A stretch of DNA of 64,000 nucleotides from Geomonas edaphica (GCF_004917075.1 NZ_SSYB01000002.1:62001-126000); one strand, 5' to 3'. Counted from the stretch's first letter, positions 46,733-56,356 are shown. The notes: generated by a model not told the origin, from the sequence alone. Translations and numbers: made by a program.

Positions 46733-48322
46733 ATGAAAGTCGTGAGCGGTCAGGTCATGCAGCTTATGGACAAGAGGGCGATCGGTGAGTTCGGCATCCC
46801 GGGGCTCGACCTCATGGAGCGTGCCGGTTGCGGTTGTGCCGATGCCATCGTGGATACCTTCGGCGGCGGTACTGGGAAGCGCGCCGTGATCGTGGCGGGG
46901 AAGGGGAACAACGGCGGCGACGGTTTCGTCGTCTCACGCCTTCTGTCGGAACGCGGGTGGGACGCTCCGGTGCTGCTTCTCGCTGCCCCCGAGGCGATCG
47001 CCGGAGACGCCGCTGCGAACCTTGCGCGCCTTCATCCCGGCGTGGTGAAGAGCGTGCCGCAGGGGATAGCCGGGGCGCGTGACCTTTTCGAGGGGGCGAC
47101 GGTGATCGTGGACGCCCTGCTCGGTACCGGGATGAAGAGCGAGGTGTCCGGCATCTACGGCGAGGCGATCGACGCGATCAACGCGGCCGGGGTTCCTGTG
47201 GTTGCCGTGGACATCCCGTCCGGCGTCGACTCCGCTACGGGAAAGGTGCTCGGGCGCGCGGTGCGCGCCGACCTTACCGTCACCTTCGCACTGCCTAAGC
47301 TGGGCAACATCCTGAACCCCGGCGCGGAACTCTGCGGCAGGCTCGTCGTCGCCGACATCGGCATGCCCGACGCCGTGGTTGCCGAGGCCGAAGGAGTCGA
47401 GTTCACCAATCTTCCGAGCGCTGCCCTTCTTTTCAGGCCGCGCCCGGCAACTGCCCACAAGGGGACCGGCGGCCACACTCTCGTCGTCGCCGGGAGCACC
47501 GGCAAGACCGGTGCCGCGGCCATGGCCGCGAACAGCGCGCTGCGCGCCGGGGCTGGACTCGTCACCCTCGCGGTCCCGGCACTTTTGCACCCGATCCTGG
47601 AGGCGAAGACCACCGAGGCGATGACCATCCCGCTCGGCCCGGGGGCAAAGGGTTACCTTCAGGCCGGGGCGCTCCCGGAAATCGCCGCTGCTGCGGCGGC
47701 CCGCGACGTCGTCGCCCTCGGCCCCGGTCTCGGGACGGCCCCTTCCACGGTTTACCTGGTTCATTCGCTTCTGGCCGCGCTCAGGCAGCCCATCGTGCTC
47801 GACGCCGATGCCCTGAACGCAGTGGCGCCCGACCCGTCCCTTTTACTCAAGAGAAGCGGCCTGATCACGGTGCTCACGCCGCACCCCGGCGAGATGGCAC
47901 GCCTTATTAACGGCTCGGTACCCGAGGTGGAGGAGGACCGTATCGGCTGCGCCCGCGACTTCGCGACCAGATACCAGGTGCACCTGATCCTGAAGGGAGC
48001 ACGCAGCATCATAGCCGCCCCCGACGGCCGCATCGCCGTGAACGGCAGCGGCAACCCCGGTATGGCGAGCGGCGGCATGGGGGATGTCTTGACCGGCGTC
48101 GTCGCTGCCCTCATCGGCCAGGGATACGACCCCTTCACCGCCTGCAGGCTCGGCGCCTTCGTCCACGGCTTCGCTGCCGACCTGCTGCTCGAGACCCGCG
48201 GCAGCCAAGGGATGAGCGCCACCGACGTGCAGGAGGCGCTTCCCGCCGCGATGGACCGGATCGCCCGGACGCGCGGCACTCATCACGTCTTAGATACCGA
48301 CAACACATCACAGGGAGAATGA
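46733..48322 (+). CDS. nnr: Bifunctional NAD(P)HX epimerase and dehydratase
   Basis: This 529-residue fusion repairs damaged hydrated NAD(P)H. The N-terminal YjeF_N domain (about 1-215) has AGKGNNGGDGFVVSRLL and DIPSGVDSATG. The C-terminal ribokinase-like domain (about 230-510) has LTPHPGEMARL, LKGARSIIAAPDG and GNPGMASGGMGDVLTG, the ADP-dependent dehydratase signature. It is sandwiched between acpS, a CBS protein and tsaE, a frequent bacterial arrangement. Confidence 0.95.
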   Translation: MKVVSGQVMQLMDKRAIGEFGIPGLDLMERAGCGCADAIVDTFGGGTGKRAVIVAGKGNNGGDGFVVSRLLSERGWDAPVLLLAAPEAIAGDAAANLARLHPGVVKSVPQGIAGARDLFEGATVIVDALLGTGMKSEVSGIYGEAIDAINAAGVPVVAVDIPSGVDSATGKVLGRAVRADLTVTFALPKLGNILNPGAELCGRLVVADIGMPDAVVAEAEGVEFTNLPSAALLFRPRPATAHKGTGGHTLVVAGSTGKTGAAAMAANSALRAGAGLVTLAVPALLHPILEAKTTEAMTIPLGPGAKGYLQAGALPEIAAAAAARDVVALGPGLGTAPSTVYLVHSLLAALRQPIVLDADALNAVAPDPSLLLKRSGLITVLTPHPGEMARLINGSVPEVEEDRIGCARDFATRYQVHLILKGARSIIAAPDGRIAVNGSGNPGMASGGMGDVLTGVVAALIGQGYDPFTACRLGAFVHGFAADLLLETRGSQGMSATDVQEALPAAMDRIARTRGTHHVLDTDNTSQGE

Positions 48323-48324
48323 CC

Positions 48325-48774
48325 ATGATGAAAGCAAAAGAGATCATGACCAAAGACGTGGTTACCGTAGGCCGCGACACCACAGTGAGAGATCTTGCCA
48401 AGCTATTCGCCGAACGCCGCATCTCCAGCGTCCCGGTGGTGGACGGCGAGGGGCTTTTGATCGGCATCGTGTCGGAAAGCGACCTCATCGAGCGGGACAA
48501 ACCGCTGCACATACCGACCGTCATCTCCATCTTCGACTGGGTCATCTACCTGGAGAGCGACAAGCGTTTTGAGAAGGAGCTGCAGAAGATGACCGGACAG
48601 ACCGTCTCGGACATCTTCTCGCAGGAGGTGCTCACCGTGGGGCCGGAGTCGCCGGTTTCCGAGGTGGCCGAACTGATGACCAACAAGAAGGTGCAGGCCG
48701 TCCCGGTGGTCGAGGGGCGCCGCGTGGTCGGTATCATCGGGCGCATCGACATGGTGCGCACCATGATAGGGTAG
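48325..48774 (+). CDS. CBS-domain pair protein
   Basis: This 149-residue protein is made of two CBS motifs (MKAKEIMTKDVVTVGRD; VSDIFSQEVLTVGPESPV) with a 45-residue insert between them. CBS pairs bind adenine nucleotides and act as energy or second-messenger sensors. The ATG at 48325 is preferred since GGGAG lies seven bases before it; an earlier ATG at 48319 overlaps the nnr stop. No effector domain is attached, so its partner is not known. Confidence 0.88.
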   Translation: MMKAKEIMTKDVVTVGRDTTVRDLAKLFAERRISSVPVVDGEGLLIGIVSESDLIERDKPLHIPTVISIFDWVIYLESDKRFEKELQKMTGQTVSDIFSQEVLTVGPESPVSEVAELMTNKKVQAVPVVEGRRVVGIIGRIDMVRTMIG

Positions 48775-48779
48775 TGTCG

Positions 48780-49253
48780 ATGTCTTTTGTGCGGACCAAA
48801 TGCAGCGACGAGACGGTGCAACTGGGGGAGAGGCTCGGGCGGCTGCTTGCCCCCGGCGACTTCATCGCCCTGACCGGTGAACTCGGTGCGGGCAAAACCC
48901 AGTTCGCAAAGGGGATCGCCCGAGGGCTCGAGGTCGACCCGGAGACCCCGGTAACGAGCCCGACCTACACCATCTTGAACATCTACGAGGGGAGGCTCCA
49001 CCTGTATCACTTCGACCTCTACCGTCTCGAGGGGGCACACGACGTCGACGCGCTCGGTTTCGAGGAGTATTTCTCCGGGGACGGCGCCTGCGTCGTGGAA
49101 TGGGCCGAGCGCCTGGACGGGGAGATGCCCGACGACGTCCTCACCGTGACGCTTAGCCACGAGGGGGAAGAGGAACGCAGTGTCAGCTTCGAGGGCTCAG
49201 GCCCCAGGTCACAGGCCATCGTCCGCGCTCTCTCAGCAGGGGAGCGAGATTAA
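48780..49253 (+). CDS. tsaE: tRNA threonylcarbamoyladenosine synthesis ATPase TsaE
   Basis: This is a 157-residue P-loop protein. LTGELGAGKTQFAKGIA, SPTYTILNIYEG, HFDLYRLE and EEYFSGDGACVVEWAE are the TsaE signature. With TsaB and TsaD it makes t6A37 in tRNAs that read ANN codons. The ATG at 48780 is preferred over the GTG at 48774. It begins five bases after the CBS gene and ends at a terminator. Confidence 0.95.
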   Translation: MSFVRTKCSDETVQLGERLGRLLAPGDFIALTGELGAGKTQFAKGIARGLEVDPETPVTSPTYTILNIYEGRLHLYHFDLYRLEGAHDVDALGFEEYFSGDGACVVEWAERLDGEMPDDVLTVTLSHEGEEERSVSFEGSGPRSQAIVRALSAGERD

Positions 49254-49261
49254 GTCTGAAG

Positions 49262-49297
49262 ACGCCTCTTCCAGTTCCGGAAGGGGCGTTTCTTTTT
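49262..49297 (+). terminator. Rho-independent terminator after tsaE
   Basis: ACGCCTCTTCC and GGAAGGGGCGT form an 11-bp stem (one G-U pair) around a 6-base loop, followed by TTCTTTTTG. Confidence 0.88.
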
Positions 49298-49367
49298 GTT
49301 GTAAACAGAGAAGGGGGCAAAAAGTGCTCATAAGGCTGTCTTGGCCTTGATTGTTTAAAAAAATGTT

Positions 49368-49396
49368 TTGACCGGGCACAGTAAACTTGCTAATAA
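49368..49396 (+). promoter_or_regulatory. Sigma-70-like promoter for lysC
   Basis: TTGACC (49368-49373) and TAATAA (49391-49396) are 17 bases apart, just behind the tsaE terminator and 69 bases before the lysC start. Confidence 0.65.
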
Positions 49397-49464
49397 AGTG
49401 TTTCCTATCGCCGGGAGCGAAGGTTCCAGGCGGATCAACAGCATATAGTACAAGGAGGACTGAC

Positions 49465-50682
49465 ATGGCTTTGGTTGTCCAAAAGTACGGCGGCACCTCG
49501 ATGGGTTCCGTCGAACGAATTCGCAACGTCGCCAAGAGGGTGGCAAAAACCTACGACGCCGGCAACGACATGGTGGTAGTTGTCTCCGCCATGGCAGGTG
49601 AAACCAATAAATTGGTTGCGCTTGCCAACGAGGTCTGCGAATTCCCGGACACCCGTGAATACGACGTACTCGTCGCGGCGGGGGAGCAGGTCTCCATCGC
49701 CCTTCTGGCCATGTGCTTGAAAGCCATGGGGTACAAGGCGAAGTCCTACCTCGGTTTCCAGGTCCCCGTCCTCACCGATACCTCCTACAGCAAGGCCCGC
49801 ATCGAGAGCATCGACGACAAGAAGATGCGTGCCGATTTGAAAGAGGGGACCATCCTGATCGTCGCCGGCTTCCAGGGCGTAGACGAGTTCGGCAACGTCA
49901 CCACCTTGGGGCGCGGCGGCTCGGACACCTCCGCGGTGGCGCTCGCCGCGGCGCTGAAAGCCGACGTATGCGAGATCTTCACCGACGTGGACGGCGTCTA
50001 CACCACCGACCCGAACATCTGCAAGGACGCTAAAAAGATCGAGCGCATCTCTTACGAGGAGATGCTTGAGTTGGCCAGCCTCGGGGCGAAGGTGCTGCAG
50101 ATCCGCTCCGTCGAGTTCGCCAGCAAGTACAACGTCGACGTCCACGTCCGCTCGAGCTTCAACGAAAATCTCGGAACCATGGTTACCAAGGAGGATAAAG
50201 AAATGGAAGCAGTGCTCGTCTCGGGTATCGCCTACGCCAAGGATGAAGTGAAGATCGCCGTCATGCAGGTGCCGGACAAGCCCGGGATCGCAGCGCAGAT
50301 CCTGTCGCCGCTTTCCGACGCCAACATCTCCGTCGACATGATCGTCCAGAACGTGAGCGAGGCCGGTTCCACCGACTTCACCTTCACCGTGCCCCAGGCC
50401 GACTTCAAGAAGGCGCTTTCCATCACCAAGGAGACCGCCGCGGCGATCAACGCGAAAGAAGTTCTTTCCGACGAGAGCGTCACCAAGGTATCTATCGTCG
50501 GTCTCGGCATGAGGAGCCACGCCGGTGTGGCCACCACCATGTTCCAGGCGCTCGCGAAGGAAGGGATCAACATTCAGATGATCTCCACCTCCGAGATCAA
50601 GATCTCCGTCGTGGTCGACGCGAAATACACCGAGCTCGCTGTCCGCGTGCTGCACGACGCCTTCGGACTGGCCGGGAAATAA
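49465..50682 (+). CDS. lysC: Aspartate kinase
   Basis: This 405-residue monofunctional aspartokinase catalyses the first step to Lys, Thr and Met. The ATG at 49465 ([19 protein letters not shown]) follows AAGGAGG. Substrate and ATP motifs are [22 protein letters not shown] and [11 protein letters not shown]. Two C-terminal ACT domains (about 265-400) bind feedback effectors; SEIKISVVV is typical of Lys/Thr-inhibited enzymes. The length is usual. Confidence 0.97.
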   Translation: MALVVQKYGGTSMGSVERIRNVAKRVAKTYDAGNDMVVVVSAMAGETNKLVALANEVCEFPDTREYDVLVAAGEQVSIALLAMCLKAMGYKAKSYLGFQVPVLTDTSYSKARIESIDDKKMRADLKEGTILIVAGFQGVDEFGNVTTLGRGGSDTSAVALAAALKADVCEIFTDVDGVYTTDPNICKDAKKIERISYEEMLELASLGAKVLQIRSVEFASKYNVDVHVRSSFNENLGTMVTKEDKEMEAVLVSGIAYAKDEVKIAVMQVPDKPGIAAQILSPLSDANISVDMIVQNVSEAGSTDFTFTVPQADFKKALSITKETAAAINAKEVLSDESVTKVSIVGLGMRSHAGVATTMFQALAKEGINIQMISTSEIKISVVVDAKYTELAVRVLHDAFGLAGK

Positions 50683-50687
50683 CACCC

Positions 50688-50817
50688 GTTCAACGTTCAA
50701 CGTTCTGCGTTCCGGAACGTCCGGGCTTCGGCTTCGGGCGTTTTCGGTGCGGCGGGCGCGAACTTGAAGACGGCTTGGCTTTGTGAATCGAACGTTGAAC
50801 GTTGAACGTTGAACGTC
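50688..50817. repeat. GTTCAAC inverted heptamer element (copy B)
   Basis: GTTCAACGTTCAACGTTCTG (50688-50707) faces four complementary heptamers (from 50790, AACGTTGAACGTTGAACGTT) across about 80 bases. It fills almost the whole 157-base lysC-cimA gap and could fold into a long hairpin in the transcript. Confidence 0.8.
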
Positions 50818-50839
50818 TTTTGTTGAAGTTGGGGGTGAT

Positions 50840-52426
50840 ATGAGTCTGGTGAAACTTTACGATACGACGCTTAGGGACGGTACGCAGGCGGAAGACATCT
50901 CTTTCCTGGTCGAGGACAAGATCCGCATCGCCCACAAACTGGACGAGTGCGGCATTCACTACATCGAGGGGGGATGGCCCGGCAGCAACCCGAAGGACGT
51001 CGCCTTCTTCAAGGACATCAAGAAGGAAAGGCTCATCCAGGCGAAGATCGCCGCTTTCGGCTCCACCCGCCGCGCGAAGATCACCCCCGATAAGGACCAG
51101 AACCTGCGCACCCTGGTGGAGTCCAAGTCCGACGCCGCCACCATCTTCGGCAAGACCTGGGACTTCCACGTACACGAGGCGCTCAGGATCCCGCTCGAGG
51201 AGAACCTTGAGCTCATCTTCGACTCGCTGGAGTTCCTCAAGCAGAACATGCCGGAGGTCTTCTACGACGCCGAGCACTTCTTCGACGGCTACAAGTCCAA
51301 CCCCGAGTACGCCATGAAGACGCTGCAGGCGGCGCAGCAGGCGGGTGCCGACTGCATCATCCTTTGCGACACCAACGGCGGCTCCATGCCGTACGAGATC
51401 GCGAGCATCGTGGACGAGGTGAAAAAGGTCATCACCACCCCGCTCGGCATCCACGCTCACAACGACGGCGAGTGCGCCGTGGCCAACTCCATCATCTCGG
51501 TGCAGCAGGGGATCGTGCAGGTGCAGGGGACCATCAACGGCTTCGGCGAGCGCTGCGGCAATGCGAACCTCTGCTCCATCATCCCGGCGCTCAAGGCGAA
51601 GATGCGGCGCGACTGCATCTCCGACGCGCAGATGAAGACGCTCAGGGACCTCTCCCGCTACGTCTACGAACTGGCGAACCTCGCTCCCAACAAGCACCAG
51701 CCTTACGTCGGCAACTCCGCCTTCGCCCACAAGGGGGGCGTGCACGTCTCGGCCATCCAGCGCCACCCGGAGACCTACGAGCACATGCGGCCGGAACTGG
51801 TCGGAAACACCACCCGCGTGCTGGTATCCGACCTCTCCGGGCGCGCCAACATCCTCGCCAAGGCGACCGAATTCAACATCAACCTGGACAGCAAGGATCC
51901 GGTCACCCTCGAGATCCTGGAAGACATCAAGGCGATGGAGAACCGCGGCTACCAGTTCGAGGGGGCGGAGGCCTCTTTCGAGCTCCTGATGAAGCGCGCC
52001 CTCGGTACGCACCGCAAGTTCTTCTCCGTGATTGGCTTCCGCGTCATCGATGAGAAGCGGACCGAGGACGACCAGCCGATCTCCGAGGCGACCATCAAGG
52101 TCAAGGTCGGTGGGAAGATCGAGCACACCGCATCCGAGGGGTACGGCCCGGTGAACGCCCTCGATAATGCTCTCAGAAAGGCCCTCGAGAAGTTCTACCC
52201 GAAGCTCAAGGACGTGAAGCTGCACGACTACAAGGTTCGCGTGCTCCCGGCGGGGCAGGGGACCGCTTCTTCGATCCGCGTCCTCATCGAGAGCGGTGAC
52301 AAGGAAGGGCGCTGGGGGACCGTAGGCGTCTCCAGCAACGTCATCGAGGCCTCCTACCAGGCCCTCATCGACGCAATCGAGTTCAAGCTGCACAAGGACG
52401 AGGAGACGGCGGCACCCAAGAAATGA
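50840..52426 (+). CDS. cimA: (R)-citramalate synthase
   Basis: This 528-residue enzyme condenses acetyl-CoA with pyruvate to citramalate for the threonine-independent isoleucine route used by Geobacter. The catalytic DRE-TIM barrel has [14 protein letters not shown], metal ligands in [15 protein letters not shown] and [12 protein letters not shown]. The C-terminal LeuA-type dimer domain (about 390-520, [20 protein letters not shown]) usually gives isoleucine feedback. It overlaps the next start (ATGA). Confidence 0.95.
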   Translation: MSLVKLYDTTLRDGTQAEDISFLVEDKIRIAHKLDECGIHYIEGGWPGSNPKDVAFFKDIKKERLIQAKIAAFGSTRRAKITPDKDQNLRTLVESKSDAATIFGKTWDFHVHEALRIPLEENLELIFDSLEFLKQNMPEVFYDAEHFFDGYKSNPEYAMKTLQAAQQAGADCIILCDTNGGSMPYEIASIVDEVKKVITTPLGIHAHNDGECAVANSIISVQQGIVQVQGTINGFGERCGNANLCSIIPALKAKMRRDCISDAQMKTLRDLSRYVYELANLAPNKHQPYVGNSAFAHKGGVHVSAIQRHPETYEHMRPELVGNTTRVLVSDLSGRANILAKATEFNINLDSKDPVTLEILEDIKAMENRGYQFEGAEASFELLMKRALGTHRKFFSVIGFRVIDEKRTEDDQPISEATIKVKVGGKIEHTASEGYGPVNALDNALRKALEKFYPKLKDVKLHDYKVRVLPAGQGTASSIRVLIESGDKEGRWGTVGVSSNVIEASYQALIDAIEFKLHKDEETAAPKK

Positions 52427-52980
52427 TGCCGAGGAGCCAGCGACTCGCCTTATGGTGTCTCGCCCTGGCTCTCACCCTGCCGCTTTACATCAAAGGCCGC
52501 ATCCCCACCCCGCAAGGTGAGGACGCGGCCTTTTCTCGTTTCACAGGCCAGACTGTGACGGTGCGCCTGACGGGAGACCTGCCGCGTCCCGGCGTCTATC
52601 GCTTCCCCAAGGGGGTTGCTGCGGTCGCCGCCATTAAAATGACGCTCCCCGTCGCCGAGGTTGCGGCAAGCGTCAGAGGATCCGACACTCGCGAACTTAC
52701 CAGCGGGGATGTCGTTGCCATCAGCCGTGATCGGTCTGGTAAGTATAAGTTTTTGTTAAGTAATATGGCGATCAAGGAGCGTATGCTCCTCGGTGTGCCA
52801 CTGGACCCGGACCTGTTGAGTGAGGCGGAATGGGTCCTCCTGCCGGGGATCGGGGCGGCACTATCTCGACGCATCATCGAAGACCGTCAGGAAAATGGCG
52901 CTTTCGGCGCCGTGGAAGGGTTGCTGCGGGTGCCGGGGATCGGCCCAGGCAAGCTTGCTGCAATCAAAAGATATTTTTAA
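52423..52980 (+). CDS. Helix-hairpin-helix (ComEA-like) protein with membrane anchor
   Basis: This is a 185-residue protein. An N-terminal signal or anchor ([16 protein letters not shown]) is followed by an SLBB-like part ([18 protein letters not shown]) and a C-terminal HhH pair ([14 protein letters not shown] and [19 protein letters not shown]). This is the ComEA layout, a DNA-binding protein on the outer side of the membrane. No other competence gene lies here. It is coupled to cimA by a 4-base overlap. Confidence 0.82.
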   Translation: MMPRSQRLALWCLALALTLPLYIKGRIPTPQGEDAAFSRFTGQTVTVRLTGDLPRPGVYRFPKGVAAVAAIKMTLPVAEVAASVRGSDTRELTSGDVVAISRDRSGKYKFLLSNMAIKERMLLGVPLDPDLLSEAEWVLLPGIGAALSRRIIEDRQENGAFGAVEGLLRVPGIGPGKLAAIKRYF

Positions 52981-53134
52981 TGCGCTGCAACCGGGCCTTT
53001 TTGCGAAAGGTTCCTTCGAAAAGGAGTAATTGTAGCATTACAACTTCCTCATATTTTTCTTCTTGGCATGTTAGGTGAAATATACGAACCCACATGAAGT
53101 TCTTTAATCAACTTTCTGTTGGGAGGTATGGCTT

Positions 53135-53290
53135 ATGAAATGCCCTAAATGCAAAGGTAGGATGTTTGCCGAGAAATATTACGACTTCGTGAGATCGTTC
53201 GACGCCTGGAAGTGCACCTGCTGCGGCGAGGTGCTCGATCCGACCATCCTGGCCAACAGGGCAAGGAACTTCAACAGCCTCCTCGGCTGA
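53135..53290 (+). CDS. Small zinc-ribbon protein (51 aa)
   Basis: This 51-residue protein is read as MKCPKCKGRMFAEKYYDFVR and onward, with a second pair in WKCTCCGEVLD. The four cysteines in two CxxC pairs separated by about 20 residues are a complete zinc ribbon. GGGAGG lies nine bases before the ATG at 53135, and a terminator follows. The function is unknown; such proteins are common single genes in Geobacter. Confidence 0.8.
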   Translation: MKCPKCKGRMFAEKYYDFVRSFDAWKCTCCGEVLDPTILANRARNFNSLLG

Positions 53291-53315
53291 TACTGAACCG
53301 ATAGAGAACAGCGAA

Positions 53316-53346
53316 GGGGGACCGCATAAGCGGCCCCCCTTTTTTC
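53316..53346 (+). terminator. Terminator after the zinc-ribbon gene
   Basis: GGGGG-A-CCGC pairs with GCGG-C-CCCCC around ATAA (one mismatch), followed by TTTTTT. Confidence 0.88.
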
Positions 53347-53361
53347 TTGCTGATTTTGGGC

Positions 53362-53390
53362 TTGACAGCTCCTGGCCGGTCCGTTATAAA
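53362..53390 (+). promoter_or_regulatory. Sigma-70 promoter of the rrf2 gene
   Basis: TTGACA (53362-53367) and TATAAA (53385-53390) are exactly 17 bases apart, 31 bases before the start codon. This is one of the best promoter matches in the window. Confidence 0.8.
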
Positions 53391-53392
53391 AG

Positions 53393-53407
53393 GGATCAAA
53401 TTGGTCC
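53393..53407 (+). promoter_or_regulatory. Candidate Rrf2 operator at its own promoter
   Basis: GGATCAAATTGGTCC is a near-perfect 15-bp palindrome (6 of 7 pairs, the seventh G-T) placed right after the -10 hexamer. A related 15-mer lies before cydA. Autoregulation is inferred. Confidence 0.5.
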
Positions 53408-53421
53408 TAAAGGTGTTTTTT

Positions 53422-53838
53422 ATGATGGAACTAACCCGAAAGGGAGAATACGCAATCCGCGGCATCATCTATCTGGCCCAGCAGCCGCCGGGCCGGGTTT
53501 CGCTTATCAGCGAGATCGCCGCCGCCGCGGAAGTCCCGCAGACTTTCCTGGCCAAGATATTCCAGAGCTTCGCGAAGCTTGGTCTGGTCTCCTCTTCACG
53601 CGGTACCGGGGGGGGCTTTGTCCTGGCCCGTCCCGCGTCCACCATCACCCTGCGTGAGGTGGTCGAGGCGGTTGAGGGGCCGATCCTGCCCAACCGCTGC
53701 CTTCTGGGCAGCGCCTGTGACCGCGGCGGCCCCTGCCGCGTACACGCCGTCTGGAAACAGGTACAGACCGAGGTTGTTTCCATTCTGGACGCGGTGACCA
53801 TCGATACCCTCGCCCGCAGCCCTGACTGCAAAGGTTAA
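53422..53838 (+). CDS. Rrf2-family transcription regulator with Fe-S cysteines
   Basis: This is a 138-residue winged-helix regulator. The ATG at 53422 (MMELTRKGEYAIRGIIYLA) follows AAAGGTG; the longer frame from 53347 crosses the promoter. Cys93, Cys99 and Cys105 (CLLGSACDRGGPC) have the C-x5-C-x5-C spacing of IscR, so a redox- or NO-sensitive Fe-S cluster is likely. It stands directly upstream of cydAB with 121 bases between. Together with the shared operator-like motif, this suggests control of the bd oxidase, as NsrR/IscR relatives do elsewhere. Confidence 0.9.
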   Translation: MMELTRKGEYAIRGIIYLAQQPPGRVSLISEIAAAAEVPQTFLAKIFQSFAKLGLVSSSRGTGGGFVLARPASTITLREVVEAVEGPILPNRCLLGSACDRGGPCRVHAVWKQVQTEVVSILDAVTIDTLARSPDCKG

Positions 53839-53857
53839 ATTTTTTTGTAAACAATTA

Positions 53858-53872
53858 GGATAAAGAAGGTCC
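53858..53872 (+). promoter_or_regulatory. Second operator-like motif before cydA
   Basis: GGATAAAGAAGGTCC shares 11 of 15 positions with the motif at 53393-53407, including both ends (GGAT and GGTCC). It is 88 bases before the cydA start. Binding by the Rrf2 protein is inferred. Confidence 0.4.
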
Positions 53873-53959
53873 TGTTTGTCTTTTGTGAGCATTAATATCA
53901 ACAACGGCTGAACCGGCCCCACGGGCCAAAAGTTTCAATTTAATCAAAGGAGCGAAAAA

Positions 53960-55303
53960 ATGGATGTACTAACCCTGAGCAGGCTGCAGTTTGCCGTCAC
54001 CAGCATGTTCCACTTCATCTTCGTCCCGCTGACTCTCGGTCTCTCGGTCTTCGTGGCTATGATCGAGACCCGCTATGTCTTGAGCGGCAATGAGATGTAC
54101 AAGAGGATGGCCAAGTTCTGGGGCAAGCTGTTCCTGATCAACTTCGCGTTGGGCGTGGTGACCGGCATCACCCTGGAGTTCCAGTTCGGCATGAACTGGG
54201 CCGAATACTCCCGCTACGTGGGGGATATCTTCGGGGCGCCCTTGGCCATCGAGGCCACCGTGGCGTTCTTCATGGAGTCGGTCTTCATCGGCGTGTGGGC
54301 TTTCGGTTGGAACAAGGTCAGCAGGAGGTTCCATGCCTTCTCGATCTGGATGGTCGCGATTGCCACGAATCTTTCCGGCCTCTGGATCCTGCTCGCCAAC
54401 GGCTGGATGCAGCACCCGGTAGGGTACGTGCTCAGGAACGGCCGCGCCGAGATGGTGGATTTTCTCGCTCTCATCACCAACCCCTTCGGCCTGTTGAAGT
54501 TCGGGCACCAGATCGTCTCCGGCTACACCGTTGCCGCTTTCTTCGTCATCGGCATCTCCGCCTACCACCTGCTCAAGGCACGCAACCGCGAGTTCTTCAA
54601 GGCATCCTTCACCATGGCCGCCGGTTTTGCCCTCTTCGCCACCATCATGGTGGCGGTCATCGGCGACTTCCATGCTGCCGACGTCGCGAAAACCCAGCCG
54701 GCCAAATTCGCCGCCATGGAGGCGGTGTGGAACACATGTAACAACGCTCCCATGCACCTGATCGCCTTCCCGGACGCTAAGAACGAGTGCAACCTCGTCT
54801 CCGCGCTGCCGGTCCCGGGGCTTTTGAGCTTCCTCGCTTTCCACGACACGAACGCGGAGATCCGCGGCATCACCTCCTTCCCTAAGGACGAGCGCCCGCC
54901 TGTCCTCCCGGTCTTTCTGAGCTTCCGCCTTATGGTGGGGCTCGGCACCTTCTTCATCGTGGTCGCTGCCGCCGCGTTCTTCCTCGCTAAAAACGGCCTC
55001 CTCGAGAAGTACCCCCTGTTCCTGAAGCTGCTGGTCCTGGTCATCCCGCTTCCGTACATAGCGAACCAACTCGGCTGGATCGTCTCCGAGCTCGGGAGGC
55101 AGCCCTGGATCGTCTACGGGCTGATGAAGACCTCCGACGCGGTCTCCAAGTCGCTCGAGATGTCGCAGGTGGTTGGGTCGCTGGCGGGATTCACGCTCCT
55201 CTACGGCCTGCTGGGCTTCGTGGACATATACCTGCTGGTCAAGTTCGCCCGCAAAGGGCCTGAAGAAACTCATGTTCGCGCCACCGGCGCTTTCGGAAAC
55301 TAG
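53960..55303 (+). CDS. cydA: Cytochrome bd quinol oxidase subunit I
   Basis: This 447-residue membrane subunit binds hemes b558, b595 and d and oxidises quinol while reducing O2. His18 in TSMFHFIFVPLTLGL corresponds to E. coli His19, and GRQPWIVYGLMKTSDA is the conserved late motif. It is about 75 residues shorter than the E. coli protein, so it has the short Q loop of the CIO-like branch. AAAGGAGC lies before the ATG. It forms an operon with cydB, 10 bases on. Confidence 0.95.
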   Translation: MDVLTLSRLQFAVTSMFHFIFVPLTLGLSVFVAMIETRYVLSGNEMYKRMAKFWGKLFLINFALGVVTGITLEFQFGMNWAEYSRYVGDIFGAPLAIEATVAFFMESVFIGVWAFGWNKVSRRFHAFSIWMVAIATNLSGLWILLANGWMQHPVGYVLRNGRAEMVDFLALITNPFGLLKFGHQIVSGYTVAAFFVIGISAYHLLKARNREFFKASFTMAAGFALFATIMVAVIGDFHAADVAKTQPAKFAAMEAVWNTCNNAPMHLIAFPDAKNECNLVSALPVPGLLSFLAFHDTNAEIRGITSFPKDERPPVLPVFLSFRLMVGLGTFFIVVAAAAFFLAKNGLLEKYPLFLKLLVLVIPLPYIANQLGWIVSELGRQPWIVYGLMKTSDAVSKSLEMSQVVGSLAGFTLLYGLLGFVDIYLLVKFARKGPEETHVRATGAFGN

Positions 55304-55313
55304 GGGGAAAATA

Positions 55314-56342
55314 ATGGATCTGCATATCGTATGGTTTGTGCTTTGGGGTGTCCTTTGGTCCGTTTACTTCATGCTCGACGGTTTCGTGCTCGGCGCCGGA
55401 ATGCTGCACCGCGTCCTCGGTAAAAACGACAGCGACCGCCGCGTCATCATCAACAGCTTCGGCCCGGTGTGGGACGGTAACGAGGTCTGGCTGATCACGG
55501 CGGGCGGCGCCACCTTCGCGGCGTTTCCGACCACCTACGCCCTCATGTTCAGCTACCTGTACACGCCGCTACTGCTCCTGCTCTTCGCGCTCATCGTGCG
55601 CGGGGTCTCCTTCGAGTTTCGCAGCAAGGAAGACGGGGCCGCCTGGAGGGGGTGCTGGGACTGGGCCATCGTTATTTCCAGCTTCATACCGGCGCTTCTT
55701 TTCGGCGTTGCTTTCGGCAACATCTTCTCCGGCCTTCCGATGGACAAGGCCGGCTACCATGGCTCGCTGTTGGCCCTGCTGAACCCCTACGGTATCGTGA
55801 GCGGGCTTCTCTTCGTGATGCTCTTCGTCGAGCACGGCGCCCTCTATGTCGCGGTGAAGAGTACCGGGGATCTGAGCCGTCGTGCCGAAAACCTCGCGAA
55901 GACCTTGTGGGTGCCGCTTTTGCTCATCGCGGTCCTGTTCCTTGGCTACACGAACTTCGCCACCAAGCTGTACGACAACTACCTCAAGGCGCCGGTCTTC
56001 CTCGTCGTGCCGCTGCTCGCGGTGGGTGCGCTGGTCGGGGTACGCATGTTCCTTGGCGCCGGCAACGCGCTTGCCGCCTTCGCCGCCTCCTGCGTCACGA
56101 TCCTGGGCGTGGTCGGCACCGGCGTGATCGGGCTCTTCCCGAACCTCATCCCGTCGAGCCTGGATGCGCTTTACAGTCTTACCATCTACAACAGCTCCTC
56201 CTCCGAGTACACGCTGAAGATCATGACCACGGTCGCCTTCATCTTCGTGCCGATCGTCATCCTGTACAAGATCTGGGTATACCGGCTCTTCAGGGAACGG
56301 GTCACCGCCGAGGCGGTCGCCGCCGATCACGAGGCCTACTAG
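55314..56342 (+). CDS. cydB: Cytochrome bd quinol oxidase subunit II
   Basis: This is the 342-residue partner of CydA. The ATG at 55314 (MDLHIVWFVLWGVLWSVYFM) is chosen; the longer frame from 55173 lies inside cydA. YFMLDGFVLGAGMLHRVLG, GPVWDGNEVWLITAGGATFAAFP and FEFRSK are family motifs. No cydX-like small gene is visible after it; a terminator follows within about 15 bases. cydCD assembly genes are not in the window. Confidence 0.95.
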   Translation: MDLHIVWFVLWGVLWSVYFMLDGFVLGAGMLHRVLGKNDSDRRVIINSFGPVWDGNEVWLITAGGATFAAFPTTYALMFSYLYTPLLLLLFALIVRGVSFEFRSKEDGAAWRGCWDWAIVISSFIPALLFGVAFGNIFSGLPMDKAGYHGSLLALLNPYGIVSGLLFVMLFVEHGALYVAVKSTGDLSRRAENLAKTLWVPLLLIAVLFLGYTNFATKLYDNYLKAPVFLVVPLLAVGALVGVRMFLGAGNALAAFAASCVTILGVVGTGVIGLFPNLIPSSLDALYSLTIYNSSSSEYTLKIMTTVAFIFVPIVILYKIWVYRLFRERVTAEAVAADHEAY

Positions 56343-56356
56343 TACGCTCCTTCATG

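Noticed and set aside
49435-50700. Minus-strand frame of 421 codons opposite lysC
   Set aside because: Antisense shadow of a certain aspartate kinase gene, with no domain and no ribosome site.
50690-52393. Minus-strand frame of 567 codons opposite cimA
   Set aside because: It is a shadow of cimA in a high-GC sequence; cimA has the full set of catalytic motifs. The end of the frame runs into the heptamer repeats.
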